Assembly: GCF_029278565.1 (NCBI RefSeq)
Contig: NZ_CP119559.1
Span: 2,232,001 to 2,296,000, forward strand
DNA from: Haloarcula halophila
GTDB taxonomy: Archaea; Halobacteriota; Halobacteria; Halobacteriales; Haloarculaceae
DNA length: 64,000 nt
Direction: 5' to 3'
The notes below the pieces were generated by a model. That model did no database searches and was not told where the DNA came from. It was given only the letters and a program-made list of their open reading frames with translations. The translations under genes and the position numbers were made by a program. Of this stretch, positions 1 to 9,396 are shown in pieces (the stretch's first letter is position 1; the number at the start of each line of letters is the position of its first letter).

Positions 1-185
1 AACACGACGGATACACCAGCCGATACACTCGCTCATCTCTTTCTCGGCCTCGGGCGATCCACGCCAGGATCACAGTTGTCTCGACTGCGAAACGTCCCGT
101 CGAGCGGTTGCTCCTGATTGGCGAAGGGGATAAACCGTCGATCCGAGGTCACAGTTTTCTTGTCGTGGCCGCGCACAGCAGATGT
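1..185. other. Left-edge sequence with no supported gene
   Basis: No convincing coding region, RNA gene or mobile element is visible here. The open frames running through it on both strands have arginine-rich, low-complexity translations typical of shadow frames in GC-rich haloarchaeal DNA. It is the upstream region of the gene starting at 186. Confidence 0.4.
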
Positions 186-578
186 ATGTCCTGTCCCGAG
201 TGTGGCGGCGAGCAACTGGTGATTCCGGTTCCCGTGGACCTCCGGGAGCACCTCCGGGGGGACGCACCGGGCGTCCTCGTCTGTCGGTCCTGCCTGGCGA
301 TGCGTCCGGCGGACGACCCGCCGGCCGAACTGCCCGATCTGACGAGTCTGGACGACGCCCTCCCGTCGAACCCGGAGGCGGCGCTCCCGCTCGTGTTACT
401 CGTCGGGTTGCTGGACTCGCTCGCGGTCAACCGAAGCGAGATCACCGCGTTGCTCGAACGTGCCGAACGGGCCGGCGCCGACCCGTTGCTGGTCGTCGAC
501 CGGCTCGGTGACAGTTTCGGCGCGGACGCCCACGTCGACTTGGCGAGTCGCCGTCGACAGCTCGAACAGTTGCTGTGA
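186..578 (+). CDS. Small zinc-ribbon haloarchaeal protein (DUF6276-like)
   Basis: A 130-residue acidic soluble protein of unknown function. It opens with a CPECGG knuckle at residues 3-8 and has a second CRSC pair near residue 38, which together look like a four-cysteine zinc ribbon. The rest is leucine- and alanine-rich helix ending in a charged tail. The start at 186 is preferred over an upstream in-frame ATG at 108 because the zinc knuckle then begins at residue 3, as in similar haloarchaeal proteins (from memory). It is convergent with the release factor gene, 9 bases away. The family name is from recall and not verified. Confidence 0.75.
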   Translation: MSCPECGGEQLVIPVPVDLREHLRGDAPGVLVCRSCLAMRPADDPPAELPDLTSLDDALPSNPEAALPLVLLVGLLDSLAVNRSEITALLERAERAGADPLLVVDRLGDSFGADAHVDLASRRRQLEQLL

Positions 579-587
579 GAAAACGGC

Positions 588-1838
588 TTACACGCCGGTC
601 GAGTACCGCAGGAGGCCGGCGACCCCGCCGAAGGCGGTCAGGAGCTGTTCACCCTTCTCGAAGTCCGTCGAGACGAAGACCGTCTCCGAGCCCCGCTGGT
701 CGGCCAGTTCCATCAGGTGGTCGATGGCGTCCTCGCGCTCGGCGTCCGCGGCATCGACCGTCGCCGAACACCGGGTGCAGTCGTGGTCATCGGTATCGGC
801 GGTGCTGTTTATCAGTTCGTACTCGTCGTGACCGTTCTCGCAAGTGTAGCTGACGACGTCTTTCCGGAGGTCCTCGGAGATGAGGAGCTGATCGACCGCG
901 CCCATGTTGAGGTTCTGGCGGGTCTGATCGAAGCCGTAGGTGGCCTTGTTGCCGTCGTGGAGTTGCTTGAAGAACTCCTCCATGGTCTGTTTGTCCTGGA
1001 GGATCTCGTGTTGAGCCAGGACCTCGTCGGCCGCGTCGACGAGATCGTACAGCCCCGACTCGTCGGTGTAGGCCACGTCGAACTTCCCGAGGACCATGTC
1101 CTGGAGTTCGTGGTGGAGGTAATCTCCGTCGAGGAACTCGTCTTTCGTCGGTGAGGGACCACCGACGAGTACGCCGTCCATCTCGTGGCGGTCGTCGACC
1201 ATCAGGTCGTTCGCCATGCCGGCGACTTCCTGGTAGAAGTTGTCGATCGCTTCGAGGCGCAGCCGGGCGAACCGTTGTGCCGACTGGCCACCTTTCCGCT
1301 GTTTGCCCGGGACCAGCGACGACGCGGATTTGACGGGTTCGACCCGCTTTCCTTTGAGCCAGCCGACGTTGGCCTCGCGTCGGTCGAGCACGATGAGGCC
1401 GAAGAGACCCTTGTCGGCCAGCATGTCCTCCAGTGGCTCGGTGAGGAACTCGGCGTCACAGTGGTATCGGAACGACTGGATCGGGTCCGGCGGCGATTCG
1501 AGGACTTTCGTCACCATATCCGTCCGGCCGCCGCCCTGATCGATGGCACCCGAGAACAGTACCATGCCGTTCTCGGGGGAGGTGTCGTAGTAGCGAAGTC
1601 GGTCCTTGATCGAGGTCAACGCGTCCTGGACGGCCGTTCGCGTGTCCTTGGACTTGATGTTCGAGGCCTCGGAGTGCTCCTGGGTGACGTGGGCGACGAC
1701 ATCGCTGAGGAGCTTGTCCTCGGGGACGTAGATAGAGACGAGTTGTGTTCCCGATCCCCGGTAATCCTTGAGCTCCTCGATCACCTTGCGGAACTCGTAT
1801 TTCTGTTTGTCCGATTGATCCTGTTCCTGCTCGCTCAT
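588..1838 (-). CDS. prf1: Peptide chain release factor aRF1
   Basis: A 416-residue class I release factor that reads all three stop codons and triggers peptidyl-tRNA hydrolysis. The NIKS stop-codon recognition motif is at residues 60-63 and the catalytic GGQ at 183-185, followed by SAQRFARLRLEAI, which is typical of archaeal and eukaryotic eRF1. A CxxC pair near the C-terminus (DCTRCSA) fits the zinc-bearing C-domain of archaeal forms. The open frame continues 93 codons upstream, but the start at 1838 (MSEQEQDQSD) gives the usual family length. A weak TATA-like stretch near 1866 would put transcription start at or close to the ATG. Confidence 0.96.
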   Translation of the reverse strand: MSEQEQDQSDKQKYEFRKVIEELKDYRGSGTQLVSIYVPEDKLLSDVVAHVTQEHSEASNIKSKDTRTAVQDALTSIKDRLRYYDTSPENGMVLFSGAIDQGGGRTDMVTKVLESPPDPIQSFRYHCDAEFLTEPLEDMLADKGLFGLIVLDRREANVGWLKGKRVEPVKSASSLVPGKQRKGGQSAQRFARLRLEAIDNFYQEVAGMANDLMVDDRHEMDGVLVGGPSPTKDEFLDGDYLHHELQDMVLGKFDVAYTDESGLYDLVDAADEVLAQHEILQDKQTMEEFFKQLHDGNKATYGFDQTRQNLNMGAVDQLLISEDLRKDVVSYTCENGHDEYELINSTADTDDHDCTRCSATVDAADAEREDAIDHLMELADQRGSETVFVSTDFEKGEQLLTAFGGVAGLLRYSTGV

Positions 1839-2176
1839 TACTACGTGTTGGCCGAGGTGGTGTAAGAACCTGTTGACAGGGCGGCGCGACACCCGCGGGA
1901 AAGCGCAGCGGTGAACGCAGTGAGCCGCGAGCAAGGGACGCCCGAAGCCACGGGGGCGGAACGCCCGCGGAAGAGGCGGACGATTCGAGCATCGGGGGAA
2001 CCACAGAACGTGCGAGAGCCAGAGCGGAGCGAGGATCCGAAACGCCGAGCGGCGACCGACTCCACCACGCTGTCGGGTGCCGGTTCGGTCCCTCCCGTAT
2101 CGGCTACACCTTGTCACCCGACCACACGACAGCCGGTTTTATATGACTGTCATTCCTGTGGACAAGCAACCAAATC
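1839..2176. other. Divergent intergenic region rich in palindromes
   Basis: This 338-base gap separates the divergent prf1 and minD genes. It holds several short hairpins, for example GCGG..CCGC at 1908-1928 and GGGCG-gaa-CGCCC at 1954-1966. The minD-side TATA box is at 2137-2145. No ORF here looks coding. The loop at 1913-1924 (GAACGCAGTGAG) recurs in other intergenic hairpins of the window. Confidence 0.55.
2137..2145 (+). promoter_or_regulatory. TATA box for the MinD-type ATPase gene
   Basis: The sequence TTTTATATG sits about 36 bases before the ATG at 2177. Archaeal initiation about 26 bases downstream would leave a leader of roughly 10 bases. Confidence 0.55.
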
Positions 2177-2995
2177 ATGTCGGGGTACGTGTGTACGGTT
2201 GCGGGCGGAAAGGGAGGTGTCGGGAAGACGACGACAGCGGTCAACGTCGGGTCTGCCCTGCAGGAGATGGGGTACGATGTCGCCGTCGTAGACGCGGACC
2301 TCGGGATGGCGAACCTCGGTGCGATGCTGTCGGTCGAACCCGAACGGAGCCTCCACGAGATCCTGGCCGGTGACGGCGCCGTCAGTGAGGCATTGACCGA
2401 CGCGCCGGGTGGGCTGACGGTCATCCCCGGCGAGCAGTCTCTGGAAGCCTTTGCCGACGCCGATCCGGCCAAGCTCCGGAAGGTCATCAAGACGCTGCGG
2501 AACGCCTACGACGTTGTCCTGATCGACACCGGCGCGGGGCTGAGCCACGAAGTGGCGGTGCCGCTGGGGCTTGCCGACGGGATCGTGCTGGTGACGACGC
2601 CGGACACCGTCGCGGTCGGGGACACCGTCAAGACCGCGGAACTCGCCGACCGGATCGACGGCAACGTCATCGGCGCGATCATCAACCGCGTGACCCGACA
2701 CACCGACGTTGCAGCCATCACCGAGCAGTTCGACTTCCCGCTGCTCGCCGTGATTCCAGACGACCCGCAGGCGACGACCGAGGAACCGCTCGTCCTCAAC
2801 GCCCCCGAGAGCTCGGCTGCGGACGCGTTCCGGCGACTGACGACCGCCCTGGAGGGGCTGTGGTTCCACGACCAGAGCGTCGAGGAAGACATCGATACGA
2901 TCGTCGACGACGACTGGTTCATCGAGGGTGAGGAAAGCGACACCGACGCCGAAGACGAGGACTCCGGGGGCGGGGTCTTCGGGTTGTTCAACTGA
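2177..2995 (+). CDS. minD: MinD/ParA-type P-loop ATPase
   Basis: A 272-residue deviant Walker A ATPase of the MinD/ParA/SIMIBI class. The signature GGKGGVGKTT occupies residues 10-19 with both lysines (K12 and K17), followed by the VVDADLGMANL switch region. Central ATPase motifs such as VLIDTGAGL are present. A poorly conserved, Asp/Glu-rich tail ends in GGGVFGLFN, which could be a short membrane-contacting segment. Haloarchaea carry several MinD paralogs involved in positioning polar structures and cell-shape functions rather than classical MinCDE oscillation. No MinC or MinE lies nearby, so the partner and role are unknown. Confidence 0.88.
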   Translation: MSGYVCTVAGGKGGVGKTTTAVNVGSALQEMGYDVAVVDADLGMANLGAMLSVEPERSLHEILAGDGAVSEALTDAPGGLTVIPGEQSLEAFADADPAKLRKVIKTLRNAYDVVLIDTGAGLSHEVAVPLGLADGIVLVTTPDTVAVGDTVKTAELADRIDGNVIGAIINRVTRHTDVAAITEQFDFPLLAVIPDDPQATTEEPLVLNAPESSAADAFRRLTTALEGLWFHDQSVEEDIDTIVDDDWFIEGEESDTDAEDEDSGGGVFGLFN

Positions 2996-3031
2996 TCGGC
3001 GCTCCGCTCACGATGGAGTTCCAGCGAGCTG

Positions 3032-3820
3032 TCACTCGGGATCGGTGGTCGTCGTTGGCGTACCAACGAAGGGATCGACTTTCAGACCGGTCGCGTCCGG
3101 ATTGTGCGCGAGCGACTCTGTCATGTGGATCGCCGTCTCCTCCATGAGTGCTAGACACTCCTCGGACACCGGCTCGTCGTCGTTGGGGCTCGTGCTGAGG
3201 TTGAACGTGGACTCGAAGTACAGTGTTCGCCCATCGATCTCGTAGGGAAGGTAGACCCTCCAAAACTCCTTGGTTCGGCGGACCGTCGTACTTCGGCGGG
3301 CAGTAACCGTCTCCCCGTTGAACTCGGTCTGGGTCAGCTCTTCCCAGCCCTCGGGGAACGTCGCCTGATCACGGGTCGTCCCGCGCACGAACTGCTGGAG
3401 GTTGAGCTGGAGGAAGTCCCCGTTTTGATCGGGTGACTGGAGCTTGACGATGAACACTCCCTCCTGGTTCTCGTCGAACCCCGGCGTCGCAGCCGACTGC
3501 TCGCCGAACACGTCCGGGTAGTCGCAGGTGTATGTGAACGGGCGTTCTCCCGGGTCGAACCGCAGGTACTCCCCTGATCCGATGTCCAGGCAGGTCTGGC
3601 TGCTGTTGCTGGTGGTATCACCGGCACCGTCGCTGGTGCTACTGCCACCGTCGCTGGTGCCACTGCCACCGTCGCTGGTGCTACTACCACCGTCGCCGCC
3701 CGATCCCGGTTCACCCGAGCAGCCGGCCAGTCCCACCGTGACCGCTGTCCCGAGTGAGGCGAGTACTTGTCGCCTGTCGTAGGCTGTTTCGGTTCGGTCG
3801 CTCTGGATATCGTGTCGCAC
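3032..3820 (-). CDS. Secreted Tat lipoprotein of unknown function
   Basis: A 262-residue protein with a twin-arginine signal (DRRQVLASLG) and a lipobox ending in LAGC at about residue 34, so probably exported folded and lipid-anchored outside the cell. After the cysteine comes a flexible Gly/Ser/Asp linker made of short repeats (GGSSTSDGGSGTSDG), then a globular domain of about 190 residues that I do not recognise. It contains CLDIGSGEYLRFDPGERPF and CDYPDVFGE, and ends EECLALMEETAIHMTES. It starts with GTG at 3820; a TATA box about 28 bases upstream makes a leaderless transcript likely. It is convergent with minD. Confidence 0.8.
   Translation of the reverse strand: MRHDIQSDRTETAYDRRQVLASLGTAVTVGLAGCSGEPGSGGDGGSSTSDGGSGTSDGGSSTSDGAGDTTSNSSQTCLDIGSGEYLRFDPGERPFTYTCDYPDVFGEQSAATPGFDENQEGVFIVKLQSPDQNGDFLQLNLQQFVRGTTRDQATFPEGWEELTQTEFNGETVTARRSTTVRRTKEFWRVYLPYEIDGRTLYFESTFNLSTSPNDDEPVSEECLALMEETAIHMTESLAHNPDATGLKVDPFVGTPTTTTDPE
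3629..3691. repeat. Tandem 21-bp repeat encoding the lipoprotein linker
   Basis: Three consecutive 21-base units (3629-3649, 3650-3670, 3671-3691) differ by only one or two bases. They encode the GGSSTSD/GGSGTSD linker of the Tat lipoprotein. Such in-frame units can vary in number by slippage without breaking the reading frame. Confidence 0.85.
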
Positions 3821-3844
3821 GGGAGCCGATACTGTGGGGGATCG

Positions 3845-3851
3845 AATATAA
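3845..3851 (-). promoter_or_regulatory. TATA box for the Tat lipoprotein gene
   Basis: On the minus strand this reads TTATATT and lies about 28 bases upstream of the GTG start at 3820. This fits leaderless transcription and supports that start. Confidence 0.6.
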
Positions 3852-3926
3852 TCGCAGTCTAGCCGTTTAGTGTGGCTCGACCGGACGTCAGCGTGTCCGT
3901 ATTCCCCGACACAGTGGTGTCACACG

Positions 3927-5663
3927 TCACATCGACGTTGGGGCTTCGACGCCGACGGCATCGAGCGCGTTCGCGACCGTGTTCCGTGCCGCGACCACGA
4001 GCGCCAGCCGCGCTCGCCGGGTCTCCGGATCGGCGTCCAGCACCGGACACTCCCGATAGAAGGCGTTGAACGTCTCGGCGATGTCGCGGGTGTACGTCGC
4101 GACGCTGTGGGGTTGGAGGTCCTCGGCGGCTTCCTCGATGACTCTCGGGAAGCGGGCGACGACACGCAGGAGATCCAGTTCCTCGGGCTCGGTGAGCGCG
4201 TCGAAGTCGGGTTCAGTGGGGCGGTCCCCGGTTTCGTCGAGGATGCCACAGCACCGCGCGTGGACGTACTGGACGTAGGGTGCCGACTGGGCCTCGAAGT
4301 CCAGCGCGCGGTCCCACTCGAAGGTGATCCCCTTCGTGGGCTGTTTCGAGACGATGTCGTATCGGACGGCGCCGATACCGACCTGGTGGGCGATGCGCTC
4401 GATGTCGTCCTCGTCGAGATCACCCCGGCTCCGGTCGTCGAGGCGGTCCTCGACCTCATCCCGTGCCCGATCGATCGCTTCGTCGAGCAGGTCGTCCAGA
4501 TCGATCCCGGTCCCTTCGCGGGTACTCATCCCGCCCTCGGGGAGGTTGACCCACGAGTAAAACACTTGCCGGAGTTGCTCGGTGTCGTTGCCCAGCAGTT
4601 CTAGGGTAGCCGACAGCTGGTCGGCCTGGAGCTTGTGGTCCTCGCCCAGCACCGTCACCGCACGGTCGTAGTTCTCGAACTTCCACTCGTGGTGGGCCAG
4701 GTCACGCGTCGTGTACAGCGAGGTCCCGTCCGAGCGCAGGAACACGAGGTTCTTCTCGAAGTCGGGCAGGTCGAGTTGCCAGGCGTCGTCCTCGTAGACC
4801 GCACAGTCCAGCGCTTGCAGTCGGTCGACGAGTTCGTCCGTCGACCCGTCACGCATGAACTGGGTCTCCTTGACGAACTCGTCGAACTCGGCGGGGAGCC
4901 GTTCGAGCGTCGTCTGCATCCCGCCGAGGACCGTGTCGACGACCTCGGCGACCCGTTCGTAGGTCTCCTCGTCGCCCTCCTCCAACCCCTGGAGGATCGC
5001 CGCGATCTCGGCTTCGGCCTCCTCGACGGCGTCCGGCTCCTCGTCTTCGAGATACGAGTTGCCCGCCCGGTAGTACCGGACCATCTCGTACTCCGGGGAG
5101 TCCCGTTCGGGCTCGGGCAGTTCGCTCTCGTCGATGGTCTCATAGGCCCAGGTGAACACCGCGATCTGTCGGCCGGCGTCGTTGACGTAGTAGTGGCGAT
5201 CCACGTCGTACCCGGCGTAATCGAGCACGCGAGCGACCGCGTCGCCGATGATCGGGTTCCGAGCACGGCCAACGTGGACCGGTCCGGTCGGGTTCGCCGA
5301 CGTGTGTTCGACGACGACGCTCGTCTCCCGGTCGGGCAGCCGTCCGTAGTCGTCGTCGACGGCGGCCGAGAGCGTCTCGGCGAAGTAGGCCTCGCTGGGC
5401 AGGAAGTTGACGTACGGCCCCTGTGTCGTCACGTCGCTGACGTAGGTCAGTCCGGTGGTGTCGATCGCCTCGGCGATGTCGGCGGCGACTGCCGGCGGTG
5501 GTGCGCCGACCTCCCCGGCCAGCCGGAAGGCCGCGCTGGACGCCAGGACGGCGTCGACGTCCTCCGGCGGCTCCTCGATCCCGAGGTCGTCGGTCGGGAG
5601 GTCAAGATCGGTGAGCGCGGCCGCCAGCGCGTCAGCGGCTTCCGCGCGAAGCTGCAGGAACAT
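3927..5663 (-). CDS. argS: Arginyl-tRNA synthetase
   Basis: A 578-residue class I aminoacyl-tRNA synthetase that charges tRNA-Arg. The HIGH-type motif is visible as [14 protein letters not shown]. The archaeal KMSKS-equivalent region reads [18 protein letters not shown]. The C-terminus ([17 protein letters not shown] onward) matches the DALR anticodon-binding domain. An N-terminal ArgS tRNA-binding domain opens at [17 protein letters not shown]. The frame remains open upstream, but the start at 5663 gives the expected length and fold. It lies 47 bases downstream of the intramembrane protease gene on the same strand. Confidence 0.96.
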   Translation of the reverse strand: MFLQLRAEAADALAAALTDLDLPTDDLGIEEPPEDVDAVLASSAAFRLAGEVGAPPPAVAADIAEAIDTTGLTYVSDVTTQGPYVNFLPSEAYFAETLSAAVDDDYGRLPDRETSVVVEHTSANPTGPVHVGRARNPIIGDAVARVLDYAGYDVDRHYYVNDAGRQIAVFTWAYETIDESELPEPERDSPEYEMVRYYRAGNSYLEDEEPDAVEEAEAEIAAILQGLEEGDEETYERVAEVVDTVLGGMQTTLERLPAEFDEFVKETQFMRDGSTDELVDRLQALDCAVYEDDAWQLDLPDFEKNLVFLRSDGTSLYTTRDLAHHEWKFENYDRAVTVLGEDHKLQADQLSATLELLGNDTEQLRQVFYSWVNLPEGGMSTREGTGIDLDDLLDEAIDRARDEVEDRLDDRSRGDLDEDDIERIAHQVGIGAVRYDIVSKQPTKGITFEWDRALDFEAQSAPYVQYVHARCCGILDETGDRPTEPDFDALTEPEELDLLRVVARFPRVIEEAAEDLQPHSVATYTRDIAETFNAFYRECPVLDADPETRRARLALVVAARNTVANALDAVGVEAPTSM

Positions 5664-5710
5664 ACGCCGGGCTTTCGCGGCGGGGAGTAAATGGGTAACG
5701 AAAGGCGGCG

Positions 5711-7468
5711 TCAGGCGAACAGCCGCGGCCCGAAGATCATCAACAGCAGCCCACCGATCATCGAGACGGTGATCGTGATCGTGACCGCCGTCGTGAGCTG
5801 TCGCCGGTCCGGAACCGGGAGTCGAGAGACGAACGACTCCGTGCTCGTCCGAAGGATGTGCCCGCCGTCCAGCGGGAACGTCGGGACGCAGTTGAACTGG
5901 CCAATGACGACGTTGATCCACCCCGTCCAGAACAGGGCGTTCGCCAGCAGGAACACGGGCGCGGTCCCCAGTGCGCTCAGTGGCCCCTCGACGGTGTAGA
6001 AGTTCGTCGCGATCCCGGTGAAGCCGGCGAAGTTGTAGCCGAAGCCGCCGGCGACGCCGATAAAGGGCAGGATGATCGCCCCGAAGATCCGCTGGGTGAA
6101 CGAGAACTCCCGTGCCGCGTCGGGGTTCTCGGGCGAGCCACCGAGGAACTCCAGGAACGTCGCGGCGGGGTACTCGTCGATGCCGAAGTCGTTCGTGGTC
6201 ACGCCGCTGATACCCGCAAGCGGCGTGACGCCGAGGCGGGGACTGTCGCTCCCGCCCAGCGTGACCTGATAGGTCTGTGGCTGGCCGTCGACGTAGCCGA
6301 CGACTTCGACCTCCTGGCCGGGCGAAGTCTCATCCAGGGCGGCCCCGAGCGTGCTCGCGTCGTGTGTCCGCTGGCCGTCGATCGAGGTGACGATGACGGC
6401 CTCACGGCCCGGTGCGCTGGCGTTGTCCAGTGGGCCGTCGGGTTGGACCAACACGTAGGCGCCGATCGGCATCGTCACCGACCGGCCCTCGGCGGTCGAC
6501 AGCGTCGCGACCGTGGTGTTGCGGACCTCCCGCTCGAAGGCCACGCTCGTCGAGACGTTCGTCCCGTTGACCGCGGTGATCGTCTCCCCGGTCGAGACCG
6601 GTGCCGACTGGACGGCGCTGTCGACGACGACTGCCCGATCGACGGTCACGGACTCGGCACCTTCGAGCGAGACGGCGACGGAACTGGCTTCGGTCTCGGC
6701 CAAGACCGCGTCGAGTTCGTCGCCGTTCGCGATCGGCTGGCCCTCGACGGCAGTGATCACGTCACCGGACTCGATCCCCGCCTGGGCGGCCGGGGTCTCC
6801 TCCAAGGTGCCGCCGACCGGGACGCCGTCGACGACGGCGATCGCCCCCGAGATCGGTCCGAACAACAGGAGCAAGGCGACCAGTGCGAGCGCGAAGTTGT
6901 TGGTGACGCCGGCCGCGAACATCCGTGTCTGGGCACCCCTGTCGGAGTGGATCAGTTCGTCCTCGTCGGGCTGGACGAACGCGCCGATCGGGATGAGCGT
7001 AAACAGCGCCAGCCCCATCGACTCGATGTCTATGTTCTCGACCCGACAGAACAGGCCGTGGCCGCCCTCGTGGACGACCAGGCCCAACAGGAGTCCGAAG
7101 ACGATCTCCGGGGCGACAGAGAGCGGGAGGAAGTCGTTGACGCCGGGGATCGCCAGCGCGTTCCGTGGTTCGTTGAGCGCGGAGGGCTGTGGGTTCACGA
7201 TCGCCTGGTAGGCCCCGAACACGACCATCGCGAACGAGCCGACCATCACGACCAGCGCCATCCCGACACCGAGGTTCCCCCAGGCCCGCCAGAACCGCGT
7301 GGGGCGAGCCAGCCAGTCCAGGACGGCTTTCCCTTTCTGGGTGTGGATCGTGGTGATCGGCCCGCTGAACCGGATGTACTCGGGGATCACCCCGCGGGCT
7401 CGCAACGCCATCGCCAGCAGGGTGTAGGCGACGACGCCGGCGAGCACCCACGTCAGCGTGCGTACCAT
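5711..7468 (-). CDS. Site-2 protease family membrane metalloprotease with PDZ domains
   Basis: A 585-residue polytopic membrane protein of peptidase family M50. The zinc-binding motif is [10 protein letters not shown], and the distal aspartate motif is [10 protein letters not shown] near the C-terminus, so both catalytic elements are present. Between them are one or two PDZ-like modules ([20 protein letters not shown] and a second degenerate copy), which usually gate substrate access. Likely role: regulated cleavage of transmembrane proteins; the substrate is unknown. The start at 7468 ([18 protein letters not shown]) places the first helix at the N-terminus. The frame stays open upstream through the structured repeat at 7523-7656. 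Confidence 0.9.
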   Translation of the reverse strand: MVRTLTWVLAGVVAYTLLAMALRARGVIPEYIRFSGPITTIHTQKGKAVLDWLARPTRFWRAWGNLGVGMALVVMVGSFAMVVFGAYQAIVNPQPSALNEPRNALAIPGVNDFLPLSVAPEIVFGLLLGLVVHEGGHGLFCRVENIDIESMGLALFTLIPIGAFVQPDEDELIHSDRGAQTRMFAAGVTNNFALALVALLLLFGPISGAIAVVDGVPVGGTLEETPAAQAGIESGDVITAVEGQPIANGDELDAVLAETEASSVAVSLEGAESVTVDRAVVVDSAVQSAPVSTGETITAVNGTNVSTSVAFEREVRNTTVATLSTAEGRSVTMPIGAYVLVQPDGPLDNASAPGREAVIVTSIDGQRTHDASTLGAALDETSPGQEVEVVGYVDGQPQTYQVTLGGSDSPRLGVTPLAGISGVTTNDFGIDEYPAATFLEFLGGSPENPDAAREFSFTQRIFGAIILPFIGVAGGFGYNFAGFTGIATNFYTVEGPLSALGTAPVFLLANALFWTGWINVVIGQFNCVPTFPLDGGHILRTSTESFVSRLPVPDRRQLTTAVTITITVSMIGGLLLMIFGPRLFA

Positions 7469-7522
7469 GTGTCCCAGACGTAGGTCCACCCACGCAAGAG
7501 GGTTACCCTTCGGCACCCACTT

Positions 7523-7656
7523 TTTACTTCGTCGGGTTTCCTCGCGGCGCTTTGCGCCGCTGTGGCAACCCTCCTCGCAAAAACGTGGGGAAAAACAGCC
7601 GGACGCTCGGCGATGCCTCGCGTCCGGGGAAACCGCTCGCTTCACTCGCGGTATGC
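7523..7656. repeat. Structured dispersed intergenic element, copy 1
   Basis: A 134-base stretch shares several exact blocks with 31938-32066. These are TTTACTTCG (7523-7531), a 32-base identical core (7577-7608), a 17-base block (7620-7636) and GCGGTATGC (7648-7656). The blocks form or bracket three hairpins: an outer GGGTT..AACCC stem enclosing GCGGCGC-TTT-GCGCCGC, then CCGGACGC..GCGTCCGG, then ACCGC..GCGGT. Variable bases lie mainly inside the hairpins. It sits between lysS and the M50 protease gene. I do not recognise a named family. Confidence 0.8.
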
Positions 7657-7754
7657 TTGGACCCTGCCTTTCCCCAGGTCACGGCACGGAGGCCGCTCCC
7701 GGCCGACCGCGCTGCGACCGCTCCCCAGGCCGCACCGCCAGCGGCTACAGCCGC

Positions 7755-9395
7755 CTACGCCTCGCGGCGCAACCGCTTGACGACGAACTCCTGGTCGAGC
7801 TTGGCGATGAACGTTCCCAGTTGCGGGCCTTCGGTGTCGTCGAACAGCAGGCGGTAGCCGGCGGCGAAGAAGTCACCGACGGGCACGTCGTGGCGTTTCG
7901 CCGTCTCGTAGATCTCGCCCTGGATGGTCTCGCCGTCGTGGCCCTCGGCGACGAAGTCGGCAAGTTCGTCCAGTGCGGCCTCGGTGGCCGCGTCGAAGTC
8001 GTGGTCGGGCAGTTCGGCGCGCTTGAGTTCGTAGTCGAAGGCGTTGCCCGTCCGTCGTGCCCAGTTGCGGGCTCGCTCGACCCGGGCGAGTGCGTCTTCG
8101 ACGGCCCACTCGGGGGCGTCGTCGGGGATGTGTCCCTCCCGTCGGGCGATCTCCTCGCGCAGGTCGGAGTCGTCGGTCATCCCCAGCACTGCGGCGAAGG
8201 TGTAGGGAATCCGGACCCGATCGGGGTCGGGGTCGGGGACGACCATCGGGTACGCGCGGTCGGCGACCGCCTGCTCGTCCTCCTCTCTGGGCTCTCCCTC
8301 GTCGAAGTACAGCCCTTCGAACCGGTCGAACTCGTCGACGAGCTGGTCGACGTGCTCGACGGAGAAGTCACGCTGCTTGCGCGGGGTCTTCACGAAGAAG
8401 TACTTGAACACCTCGGGTTCGAGGATCTCCAGGACTTCGTCGACCGTGATGACGTTGCCCGACGAGGAGGAGAGCGGTTCGCCCTCCAGCGTGAACCACT
8501 CGTAGACCATCGGGACCGGCGGCTGGATGTCCAGGACGTTCTCGGCGATGTCTTCGCCCGACGGCCAGGACCCTTCGGCGTGGTCCTTGCCGAACGGCTC
8601 GAAGTCGACACCGAGTATCTCCCACTGGGCCGGCCACTCGAACCGCCATGGGAGCTTTCCCTCCCTGAGGGTCGCGGTTCCCTCGTGGCCACAGCCCTCG
8701 ATGGTCTGGTCCCCGGCCTCGACGTCTTCACAGACGTAGCTGACCTCGCCGGCGTCCAGATCGACTTCGGTGACGCCCTCGGTGAGCTTCCCACACTCGG
8801 AACACTGCGGGAGGAAGGGGACATAGTCGTCGTCGACCTTGTTCTGGTACTCCGCGAGTACCTCGCGGGCGCGGTCTGCGCGTTCGAGCACGCGACGCGT
8901 CACCGCCTCGAACTCGCCGTCGGCGTACAGTTCGGTGTTCGAGACGAACTCGACGTCGACGTCGACGAGTTCGGCGCTCTTCTTCAGGAGGTTCGTGAAG
9001 TGTGCGCCGTAGGAGTCACAGCAGCCGAAGGGGTCCGGGATGTCCGTGTAGGGCTTCCCGAGGTTCCGGCCGAGCGCACCGGCGTCGACCTCGCCCAGGC
9101 CGACGACGTTCCACTCCAGGTCGGCCAACTGTCGGGGGACTTTCCGTAGCCGGTCCTTGTCGTCTGCGGTGAACACCTGCCGGACCTCGTGGCCACGGTC
9201 CCGGAGCGCCTCCGCGACGTAGTACCCCCGCATGATCTCGTTGAAGTGTCCGATGTGGGGCACGCCCGAGGGCGAGACGCCGCCCTTGATGACGATCGGG
9301 TCCGACGGGTCCCGCGCTTCGATCGCGTCCGCGACCGAATCGGCCCAGAATGCCTTTTTTCCGCCGCTACCGACTGCGTATGGGTCTTCGGCCAT
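7755..9395 (-). CDS. lysS: Lysyl-tRNA synthetase, class I
   Basis: A 546-residue archaeal class I LysRS (LysK type), which charges tRNA-Lys with a fold unrelated to the bacterial class II enzyme. The HIGH motif is at residues 47-50 within GVPHIGHFNE. The KMSKS equivalent is the serine-rich loop LSSSSGN at about residue 307, as is usual in this class. Cysteine pairs (CSECGK and YVCEDV..GCGHEG) form the zinc-binding insertion. It is directly upstream of, and one base from, nothing downstream except the structured repeat; pyrH precedes it on the same strand with a one-base gap, suggesting co-transcription. Confidence 0.96.
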   Translation of the reverse strand: MAEDPYAVGSGGKKAFWADSVADAIEARDPSDPIVIKGGVSPSGVPHIGHFNEIMRGYYVAEALRDRGHEVRQVFTADDKDRLRKVPRQLADLEWNVVGLGEVDAGALGRNLGKPYTDIPDPFGCCDSYGAHFTNLLKKSAELVDVDVEFVSNTELYADGEFEAVTRRVLERADRAREVLAEYQNKVDDDYVPFLPQCSECGKLTEGVTEVDLDAGEVSYVCEDVEAGDQTIEGCGHEGTATLREGKLPWRFEWPAQWEILGVDFEPFGKDHAEGSWPSGEDIAENVLDIQPPVPMVYEWFTLEGEPLSSSSGNVITVDEVLEILEPEVFKYFFVKTPRKQRDFSVEHVDQLVDEFDRFEGLYFDEGEPREEDEQAVADRAYPMVVPDPDPDRVRIPYTFAAVLGMTDDSDLREEIARREGHIPDDAPEWAVEDALARVERARNWARRTGNAFDYELKRAELPDHDFDAATEAALDELADFVAEGHDGETIQGEIYETAKRHDVPVGDFFAAGYRLLFDDTEGPQLGTFIAKLDQEFVVKRLRREA

Positions 9396-9396
9396 C

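Noticed and set aside
588-2117. Long N-terminal extension of the release factor in the open frame
   Set aside because: The 93 extra residues are Arg/Pro-rich shadow sequence running through an intergenic palindrome region; starting at 1838 gives the normal aRF1 length.
3629-3691. CRISPR-like repeats
   Set aside because: The three units are directly adjacent without spacers and encode a repetitive linker, so they are a coding tandem repeat and not an array.
3870-4604. Large plus-strand open frame opposite argS
   Set aside because: It is a mirror frame of argS with low-complexity, Val/Arg-rich sequence; the minus strand carries clear synthetase motifs.
7458-9149. 563-residue plus-strand frame opposite lysS
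   Set aside because: It reads antisense through lysS and the structured repeat and contains no recognisable domain.
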